This document shows, one piece after another, positions 1 through 3,969 of a stretch of 5,331 nt of DNA (positions are counted from its first letter, which is position 1; each line of letters starts with the position of its first letter). The stretch is from positions 1 through 5,331 of the forward strand of contig JAFVTZ010000099.1 of the NCBI GenBank assembly GCA_017502965.1, given 5' to 3'. Position numbers and translations under genes: made by a program. The stretch comes from Clostridia bacterium. Lineage in GTDB: Bacteria > Bacillota > Clostridia > Oscillospirales > Acutalibacteraceae. Under the pieces are notes generated by a model. It was not told where the DNA came from. It made no database searches and saw only the letters and a list, made by a program, of their open reading frames with translations.

Positions 1-259
1 ATATCATTTTTTAAAGATTTTATTATCATATTTTTACTTTTTCAGTTTATCATAAATGTTTTAAAAATTATATAATTTTTTCCTTATATTTGTTGTGTTT
101 TTTCTCTTATTTATCAACTTTTCTTCTATTAAATATATTAAGCGCATTAAGAAATAAACATACACTATTTTTACTTTTTATGACGATGAAAAACGGAAAA
201 CTTACTCAATTATAACATTATGAAATTAAATTATATACATCGAATTTTACTTTTTGTGC
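1..259. other. AT-rich intergenic stretch, no gene supported
   Basis: Positions 1-240 contain about 41 G or C bases, roughly 17% GC, far below the neighbouring genes. Stops are frequent in all frames, and no open frame carries a ribosome binding site or a recognisable protein. There are short direct repeats (TTATCATA at 23-30 and 47-54) and a TATAAT at 71-76 without a partner -35 box; both are expected by chance at this base composition. The stretch lies just beyond the rplL terminator, so it is probably a spacer, and it may contain regulatory sequence for a gene outside the window. Confidence 0.6.
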
Positions 260-260
260 A

Positions 261-294
261 ACAAAAAAACTGCCGTGTTTTTGCACGGCAGTTT
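261..294 (-). terminator. Rho-independent terminator of rplJ-rplL
   Basis: An 11-bp perfect stem pairs 267-277 with 284-294 around a 6-base loop. Read on the minus strand, the GC-rich core (CTGCCGTG) ends in a run of seven T residues. It begins 21 bases after the rplL stop codon. This is a strong intrinsic terminator and indicates that transcription of the rplJL unit ends here instead of continuing into an rpoB gene. Confidence 0.93.
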
Positions 295-315
295 AATGTA
301 CAAATCAAACTCAAA

Positions 316-693
316 TTATGCGAGTTCAACAGTAGCGCCAACCTCAGCGAGCTTAGCTTTGATTTCTTCAGCTTCTTCCTTAGGAGCAGCCTCTTTGAGG
401 GTCTTAGGAGCGCCGTCAACGAGAGCTTTAGCCTCAGCAAGACCGAGACCGGTGATTTCGCGAACTGCTTTAATAACCTTAATCTTCTCTGCGCCTGCTT
501 CTTTGAGGATAACGTCAAACTCGGTCTTCTCCTCAGCTGCTGCTGCGCCGCCTGCTGCGGGAGCTGCAACTGCTACAGCTGCTGCTGCAGATACGCCGAA
601 CTCTTCCTCTACTGCTTTAACGAGCTCTGAAAGCTCAAGAACTGTAAGAGTTTTTAACTCTTCTATGATAGCTGTGATTTTCTCTGATGCCAT
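316..693 (-). CDS. rplL: 50S ribosomal protein L7/L12
   Basis: Encodes the 125-residue L7/L12 stalk protein, which binds L10 as dimers and recruits and stimulates translational GTPases (EF-Tu, EF-G, IF2, RF3). The expected layout is visible: an N-terminal dimerisation and L10-binding helical region at about residues 1-33, an Ala/Gly-rich flexible hinge at about 36-53, and a C-terminal globular domain at about 56-125. That domain has the family signature around 72-92 (KVIKAVREITGLGLAEAK followed by ALV), whose conserved lysine, valine and glycine residues contact the factors. Length is normal. The ATG at 693 is chosen because GGAGG lies 8 bases before it. An in-frame ATG at 708 would place the start upstream of the ribosome binding site and add five residues not seen in the family. 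It follows rplJ after 37 bases and precedes a strong terminator. Control is probably shared with rplJ through the leader. Confidence 0.97.
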   Translation of the reverse strand: MASEKITAIIEELKTLTVLELSELVKAVEEEFGVSAAAAVAVAAPAAGGAAAAEEKTEFDVILKEAGAEKIKVIKAVREITGLGLAEAKALVDGAPKTLKEAAPKEEAEEIKAKLAEVGATVELA

Positions 694-730
694 TTTTATT
701 TCCTCCATAAAATGTTTTTTTAAAATTTAA

Positions 731-1237
731 TTATTCTGCGGCTTCGCCGTCTTTATCAACGATAGCCTGTACTGCGCGGGCAAATGCCGCAATAGGTGCC
801 TGGAAAACGCTGCAAACTGTAGCGAGAAGAACTTCCTTGCTGGGAAGTTTTGCAAGAGAATCAATAGTAGCAACATCGATAACCTTGCCATCAAGGAAAC
901 CTGATTTTACCTTGAAATTATCGTGTTTCTCTGCGAAGTTGCAAAGAATTCTGGCTGCTGCGGTGTAATCGTCCTTAGAGAGAGCGATAGCGGTAGTTCC
1001 TTCGAGAACAGACTTCATCTCTTCAAGGTCGGTGCCTGTGATAGCACGGCCGAGGATTGTGTTCTTAACAACAAAGTATTCAACGCCGTTCTCACGGAGT
1101 TCCTTACGGAGAGCTGTATCGTCAGCAACGTTGATACCCTTGTAATCAACAACAACACCTGTGATAGAATTAGCTATCTTCTCGGATAAAGCGGCAACCT
1201 GCTGCTGTTTCATTTCTAAAACTGATGCGTTTGGCAA
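731..1237 (-). CDS. rplJ: 50S ribosomal protein L10
   Basis: Encodes L10 (168 residues), which anchors L7/L12 dimers to 23S rRNA near the L11 site and forms the base of the stalk. Recognisable stretches are the N-terminal start MPNASVLEMK, the rRNA-binding part at about 28-60 (VVVDYKGINV, then RENGVEYFVVKNT), LEGTTAIALS at 78-87, and LAKLPSKEVLLA at 128-139. The C-terminal helix at about 136-162, which carries the L12 dimers, runs into an acidic, Ala-rich tail. The preferred start is a TTG at 1237: GGAGG (1250-1246) lies 8 bases upstream, and the product then begins with the typical L10 sequence MPNAS. A GTG at 1246 overlaps the ribosome binding site itself and is unlikely to be used. It is the first gene of an rplJ-rplL unit with its own promoter and L10-type leader. 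rplK and rplA, its usual upstream partners, are absent. Confidence 0.96.
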   Translation of the reverse strand: MPNASVLEMKQQQVAALSEKIANSITGVVVDYKGINVADDTALRKELRENGVEYFVVKNTILGRAITGTDLEEMKSVLEGTTAIALSKDDYTAAARILCNFAEKHDNFKVKSGFLDGKVIDVATIDSLAKLPSKEVLLATVCSVFQAPIAAFARAVQAIVDKDGEAAE

Positions 1238-1243
1238 TGTATT

Positions 1244-1250
1244 CACCTCC
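1244..1250 (-). promoter_or_regulatory. rplJ ribosome binding site (decides a TTG start)
   Basis: The minus strand reads GGAGGTG. The last three bases form an in-frame GTG that would extend rplJ by three codons, but a start codon inside the Shine-Dalgarno core is not workable. The TTG at 1237-1235, 8 bases beyond GGAGG, fits standard spacing and gives the conserved L10 N-terminus. Confidence 0.85.
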
Positions 1251-1384
1251 GAAAAACAGTAAATGCCTGTCCAAGACTGAGGACAGGCATAAATATAGAC
1301 ATAAAAACACTCTAAATTTAAGCGCTAACCTCGGCAGGCGAAAATCTTACGGCATAACGCCACCTGCTGTCTTTGGATTGCAAC
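1251..1384 (-). promoter_or_regulatory. Ribosomal protein L10 leader (autoregulatory 5' UTR)
   Basis: The untranslated region between the rplJ promoter and its start carries the sequence pattern I know from the Firmicute L10 leader family. It has AAGACAGCAGGTG at 1373-1361 and CGCCTGCCGAGG at 1340-1329, which pair through GCAGGTG (1367-1361) with CGCCTGC (1340-1334), including one G-U. The flanking AAGAC and GAGG bases are the kind of unpaired or kinked segments recognised by the L10-L12 complex. Further along is a 10-bp hairpin before the rplJ ribosome binding site. In Bacillus subtilis the L10-L12 complex is known to repress its own operon by transcription attenuation through such a leader; the same mechanism here is inferred. 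The transcription start near 1384 is estimated from the -10 box. Confidence 0.88.
1252..1290 (-). terminator. Attenuator-type hairpin in the rplJ leader
   Basis: A perfect 10-bp stem, ATGCCTGTCC (1290-1281) with GGACAGGCAT (1272-1263), closes an 8-base loop. It is followed on the minus strand by a T-rich but interrupted tail (TTACTGTTTTTC) just before the rplJ ribosome binding site. Its place downstream of the L10-recognition motif fits the terminator of an attenuation system. The tail is weaker than those of the operon terminators here, consistent with a conditional terminator. It could instead influence ribosome access. Confidence 0.7.
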
Positions 1385-1390
1385 AAACGG

Positions 1391-1419
1391 ATTATACCTC
1401 ATAAAAAAGCATTTGTCAA
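1391..1419 (-). promoter_or_regulatory. Consensus sigma-A promoter for rplJ-rplL
   Basis: On the minus strand a perfect -35 TTGACA (1419-1414) and a perfect -10 TATAAT (1396-1391) are separated by exactly 17 bases. Directly upstream of the -35 lies an A/T block (seven T, G, six A at 1423-1436 as read on the plus strand) that would serve as an UP element. A start at about 1384 is expected. This is about as strong as a housekeeping promoter gets, as expected for a ribosomal protein unit. Confidence 0.93.
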
Positions 1420-1438
1420 GAGTTTTTTTGAAAAAAGT

Positions 1439-1473
1439 TGTCAGGTGTAAAGAAAAATACTTGACACCCGACA
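1439..1473. repeat. Imperfect palindrome over the ylxM-ffh -35 box (candidate operator)
   Basis: TGTCAGGTGT (1439-1448) and ACACCCGACA (1464-1473) are inverted copies that match at 9 of 10 positions, with a 15-base spacer. The right arm covers four bases of the -35 box TTGACA (1461-1466). The palindrome lies upstream of the predicted start of the ylxM transcript, so it would act as a DNA site rather than an RNA structure. No regulator is known to me for this sequence; the operator role is inference. Confidence 0.4.
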
Positions 1474-1489
1474 TTTTATGTGCTATACT
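1461..1489 (+). promoter_or_regulatory. Sigma-A promoter for ylxM-ffh-rpsP-khpA
   Basis: TTGACA (1461-1466) and TATACT (1484-1489) are separated by 17 bases. TG at 1481-1482, one base before the -10, gives an extended -10. Transcription should start near 1496, leaving a 5' leader of about 17 bases with the ribosome binding site GAGGTG at 1501-1506. An in-frame ATG at 1480 lies inside this promoter and cannot be the translation start. Confidence 0.9.
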
Positions 1490-1512
1490 TTCAAGGCTGT
1501 GAGGTGCTTTGT

Positions 1513-1818
1513 GTGAAAGATTTATATGTATCTGCCCTGCTTGATGTTTACGGCAGTTTCCTAAGTGAAAAGCAAAAGGCACTTACCGAGTATTATTATA
1601 ATGACGACCTTTCCCTTTCGGAAATAGCCGAAAACGAGGGAATAACCCGTCAGGGTGTGAACGACCTGATAAAGCGCGCCGTCACTCAACTTAAAGGTTG
1701 GGAAGAAAAATGCGGGCTTTGCGAAAAGATTCTGAAACTCAAAGAACTTGCCGCCCGCGTCAAAGAGGGCGACAGCGGAAAAACCGAAGAAATACTCGAT
1801 ATAATAGAAGATTTATAA
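1513..1818 (+). CDS. ylxM: YlxM family (UPF0122) helix-turn-helix protein, SRP-associated
   Basis: A 101-residue protein of the YlxM/UPF0122 family, encoded just before ffh in most Firmicutes. In streptococci YlxM is reported to bind SRP components and to modulate targeting; whether it also regulates transcription is not settled. The family pattern is clear: a YGSFLSEKQKALTEYYYNDD stretch at 13-32, then a sigma-70 region 4-like helix-turn-helix at about 33-56 (LSLSEIAENEGITRQGVNDL), and a charged helical tail at about 61-101 with two cysteines (C67, C70). The start is the GTG at 1513, 8 bases after GAGG (1501-1504). The upstream ATG at 1480 lies in the promoter and would add residues unlike the family. 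The stop is 12 bases from the ffh start, so the two are translated from one message. Confidence 0.93.
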   Translation: MKDLYVSALLDVYGSFLSEKQKALTEYYYNDDLSLSEIAENEGITRQGVNDLIKRAVTQLKGWEEKCGLCEKILKLKELAARVKEGDSGKTEEILDIIEDL

Positions 1819-1830
1819 GGAGTGTGCAAA

Positions 1831-3183
1831 ATGGCGTTTGACAATCTGACCGATAAACTATCAGGCGTATTTAAACGCCTGCGCTCTAAAGGTAAACTTT
1901 CTGAAAGTGATGTTAAGTCCGCAATGAGAGAAGTGCGTCTGGCGCTTCTTGAGGCAGATGTTAACTATAAAGTAGCGAAAGATTTTACTAACACAGTAAC
2001 CGAAAAATGTATCGGTGCGAATGTTATGGAAAGTCTCACCGCACCGCAGATGGTTGTTAAAATAGTTAAAGAGGAACTCACCGCTTTAATGGGCAGTGAG
2101 CAGGCAAGACTTAAAACCTCTTCTAAGATACCCACAATTATTATGATGTGCGGTCTTCAGGGTTCAGGTAAAACAACCCATTCTGCAAAACTTGCAAAAT
2201 TCCTCAAATCTCAGGGTCACAGACCTATGCTTGCCGCCTGCGATATTTACAGACCTGCCGCTATTGAGCAGTTGAAGGTAGTAGGTGCGCAAGTCGGAGC
2301 GCCTGTTTTCGAAATGGGCACCGAAAAGCCCGAGATAATCGCCAAAAAAGCCGTGGCTTATGCCGCTGATTACGGTCACGATTTTCTTATCCTCGATACC
2401 GCAGGCCGACTCCATGTTGACACCGAACTTATGGACGAGTTAAAGCGTATAACCGAGACGGTTGAAGTAAATAACATACTGCTTGTTGTTGACTCTATGG
2501 TCGGTCAGGATGCAGTTAATATTGCAAAAGCATTTAACGATATTCTTGAGATAGACGGTATAATTTTAACCAAACTTGACGGTGATACAAGAGGCGGTGC
2601 CGCACTGTCGGTAAGAGCGGTTACAGGAAAGCCCATAATGTTCACAGGTGTTGGCGAAAAACTTGACGAGCTTGACGAATTCCATCCTGACAGAATGGCT
2701 TCAAGAATTCTCGGTATGGGTGATGTGCTCTCGCTTATAGAAAAGGTTGAAACCGAAATTGACGAGAAAAAAGCCGAAGAAACCGCAAGGAAACTTCAGG
2801 AAAATAAATTTGATATGAACGACCTGCTTGACCAGTTCGGTCAGATTAAAAAAATGGGTCCGCTCAAAAATGTGCTTTCAATGATTCCGGGTATGGATAA
2901 GCAACTCAGGGATGTTGATATAGATGACAGGCAGATGTTAAGGGTTGAGGCGATAATCACCTCAATGACCAAGAAAGAACGTGCAAAACCTGACATTATA
3001 AATGCTTCCCGCCGCAAGCGAATTGCGGCAGGCGCAGGAGTTAAGGTTGAGGATGTTAACCGCCTGCTCAGACAGTATGAACAGATGAAAAAAATGTTCA
3101 AGCAGTTAAACGGCAAAGGAAATAAACGCCGTTTTATGAAAGGTATGAATCTGCCGGGAGATTTCGGCGGCTTTAATATGTAA
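1831..3183 (+). CDS. ffh: Signal recognition particle protein Ffh (SRP54)
   Basis: A 450-residue SRP GTPase that binds signal sequences of nascent membrane and secreted proteins together with 4.5S/6S RNA and docks with FtsY at the membrane. Domains run in order. The N domain is at about 1-90. The G domain, about 91-295, has P-loop GLQGSGKTT (108-116), DIYRPAA (138-144), DTAGR (189-193), TKLDGD (247-252) and the following TRGGAA. The Met-rich M domain, about 296-450, has the signal-sequence groove and the RNA-binding motif SRRKRIAAGAG (393-403), then VNRLLRQYEQMKKM. All GTPase motifs are intact and length is normal. The motif has Ala402 where GSG is usual. The ATG at 1831 is preferred: AAGGAG (1817-1822) lies 8 bases upstream, while the GTG at 1822 overlaps it. 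Confidence 0.98.
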   Translation: MAFDNLTDKLSGVFKRLRSKGKLSESDVKSAMREVRLALLEADVNYKVAKDFTNTVTEKCIGANVMESLTAPQMVVKIVKEELTALMGSEQARLKTSSKIPTIIMMCGLQGSGKTTHSAKLAKFLKSQGHRPMLAACDIYRPAAIEQLKVVGAQVGAPVFEMGTEKPEIIAKKAVAYAADYGHDFLILDTAGRLHVDTELMDELKRITETVEVNNILLVVDSMVGQDAVNIAKAFNDILEIDGIILTKLDGDTRGGAALSVRAVTGKPIMFTGVGEKLDELDEFHPDRMASRILGMGDVLSLIEKVETEIDEKKAEETARKLQENKFDMNDLLDQFGQIKKMGPLKNVLSMIPGMDKQLRDVDIDDRQMLRVEAIITSMTKKERAKPDIINASRRKRIAAGAGVKVEDVNRLLRQYEQMKKMFKQLNGKGNKRRFMKGMNLPGDFGGFNM

Positions 3184-3208
3184 ATTTTTCTATGGAGGTG
3201 TAATGCAA

Positions 3209-3451
3209 ATGGCAGTTAAAATCAGACTTCGTCGTATGGGTGCTAAAAAGGCTCCTTTCTACCGTGTAGTTGTTGCTGATTCCAGATTCCCCCGTGACGG
3301 TCGTTTTATCGAAGAAATCGGTACCTATGACCCCACAAAGAATCCCGCAGCTGTAAATATCGACGGTGACAAAGCAAAGAAGTGGATCGCTAACGGTGCT
3401 CAACCTACCGATACCGTTAAGTCATTACTCAAGAACAACGGCATTATCTAA
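3209..3451 (+). CDS. rpsP: 30S ribosomal protein S16
   Basis: Encodes S16 (80 residues), a small 30S protein that binds 16S rRNA early and helps assembly of the 5' and central domains. The N-terminus MAVKIRLRRMGAKKAPFYRV is diagnostic, followed by the VADSRFPRDGRFIEEIGTYDP stretch (positions 22-42) and the usual C-terminal half with KAKKWIANGAQPTDTV. Length is normal. Two in-frame ATGs lie near the ribosome binding site GGAGGTG (3194-3200). The second, at 3209, is chosen because it gives the conserved MAVKIRL start with workable spacing; the first, at 3203, is only 4 bases from GGAGG and would add Met-Gln. It lies 25 bases after ffh and 16 bases before khpA in the same operon. rimM, trmD and rplS, which often follow, are not in this cluster. 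Confidence 0.97.
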   Translation: MAVKIRLRRMGAKKAPFYRVVVADSRFPRDGRFIEEIGTYDPTKNPAAVNIDGDKAKKWIANGAQPTDTVKSLLKNNGII

Positions 3452-3467
3452 GTGAGGTTAAGTACAA

Positions 3468-3701
3468 ATGAAAGAACTTCTTATATCCCTGGCATCGGGA
3501 CTTGTTGAAAATCCTGACGCTGTTGAAGTTAAGGTAGACGAACCTAACGCAGAAGGCGTTACAGTTTACCATCTTCATGTTGCTGAGGCTGATATGGGAC
3601 GCGTTATCGGAAAGCAAGGCAGAATTGCCAACGCCATCCGTGTAGTAATGCGCGCTGCAGCCAGCAGAAATAATCAGAGCATATCGGTTGAAATTGACTG
3701 A
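3468..3701 (+). CDS. khpA: KH-domain RNA-binding protein KhpA (YlqC family)
   Basis: A 77-residue protein made of essentially one KH domain. In Firmicutes KhpA forms a complex with KhpB (EloR/Jag), binds RNA, and affects cell elongation and division. The RNA-binding core is GRVIGKQGRIANAIR (44-58), with the GKQG loop (48-51) as the GxxG motif. The N-terminal MKELLISLASGLVENPDAV and the end SISVEID match the YlqC/KhpA type. The start ATG is preceded by GAGG at 3454-3457 with 10-base spacing. It is the last gene of the ylxM-ffh-rpsP unit and is followed within 10 bases by a terminator. The direct rpsP-khpA neighbourhood is widely conserved in Firmicutes and supports the call. Its RNA targets cannot be inferred from the window. 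Confidence 0.93.
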   Translation: MKELLISLASGLVENPDAVEVKVDEPNAEGVTVYHLHVAEADMGRVIGKQGRIANAIRVVMRAAASRNNQSISVEID

Positions 3702-3707
3702 TAAAGC

Positions 3708-3736
3708 AAAACCCGAACCTGACGGTTCGGGTTTTT
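3708..3736 (+). terminator. Rho-independent terminator of the ylxM-ffh-rpsP-khpA operon
   Basis: ACCCGAACC (3711-3719) pairs perfectly with GGTTCGGGT (3724-3732) around the loop TGAC, extended by A/T pairs and followed by a T run up to 3736. It begins almost at the khpA stop codon. Read on the minus strand it has a shorter, interrupted T run, so it may also stop leftward transcription weakly. Confidence 0.94.
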
Positions 3737-3773
3737 ATTTTAGCCGCATTATGCGTATCGATTTACTTTTGTG

Positions 3774-3869
3774 ACAATAAAATAATAAATAAGAAATAAT
3801 AAAGAATAAAAAAGGTGTTTCGCTTTGCGGAACGATTTTATATATGTTTTTGCTTTGCAAAAACACCTT
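3774..3869 (-). other. Structured intergenic element: A-rich tract plus inverted repeat enclosing two hairpins
   Basis: AAGGTGTTT (3812-3820) and AAACACCTT (3861-3869) are perfect 9-bp inverted repeats 40 bases apart. Inside are two small hairpins with the same core GCTTTGC: CGC-TTT-GCG at 3821-3829 and the 7-bp TTTTTGC-TTT-GCAAAAA at 3847-3863, which competes with the outer stem for a few A/T pairs. The whole could form a three-way junction. On the minus strand the outer stem ends in a run of six T (3816-3811 side) continuing into a T-rich tract (the A-rich plus-strand stretch 3774-3811), so it could be a second terminator behind gdhA or the 3' end of a small RNA. It could also be a non-autonomous repeat; no target duplication is clear. 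Confidence 0.45.
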
Positions 3870-3918
3870 AACAAAAACGCATAGCTCGAAAATCTGCTGC
3901 GACTCAAATTTATCTAAC

Positions 3919-3951
3919 AAAAAACAGGCTGCCTTAAAAAGACAGCCTGTT
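3919..3951 (-). terminator. Rho-independent terminator of gdhA
   Basis: A perfect 9-bp stem pairs 3943-3951 (minus strand AACAGGCTG) with 3923-3931 (CAGCCTGTT) around an 11-base loop, followed on the minus strand by a run of six T in total. It starts 18 bases after the gdhA stop codon. Confidence 0.92.
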
Positions 3952-3969
3952 GAATTTTATATAGAGGTA

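Noticed and set aside
67..76. Overlapping TATAAT on both strands in the AT-rich 5' region
   Set aside because: No matching -35 box at 16-18 bases on either strand; expected by chance at about 17% GC.
220..730. Two plus-strand open frames (220-630 and 254-730) opposite rplL, one Cys-rich and one Ala/Ser-rich
   Set aside because: They mirror the Ala-rich coding of rplL on the other strand, have no ribosome binding site, and resemble no family. The minus-strand frame 231-569 is likewise an out-of-frame shadow.
923..1189. Plus-strand open frame opposite rplJ
   Set aside because: Antisense shadow of a confidently identified gene, without a ribosome binding site or a promoter.
1325..1582. Minus-strand open frame across the rplJ leader and promoter
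   Set aside because: It covers two promoters, the L10 leader and the start of ylxM; its composition is explained by those elements and no translation signal precedes it.
2164..3116. Minus-strand open frames opposite ffh (2164-2415 and 2841-3116)
   Set aside because: Antisense shadows of ffh, which has all its motifs intact in the other strand.
3173..3403. Minus-strand open frame opposite rpsP
   Set aside because: Antisense shadow of rpsP with no family resemblance or start signals.
3745..3755. Short palindrome CGCAT-T-ATGCG after the khpA terminator
   Set aside because: Only 5 bp per arm and no T run or motif nearby; likely chance.
3735..3920. Minus-strand 61-codon open frame in the khpA/gdhA spacer
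   Set aside because: It spans the structured inverted repeat and A/T tracts, lies behind the gdhA terminator, and has no convincing ribosome binding site. A short peptide cannot be excluded but nothing supports it.
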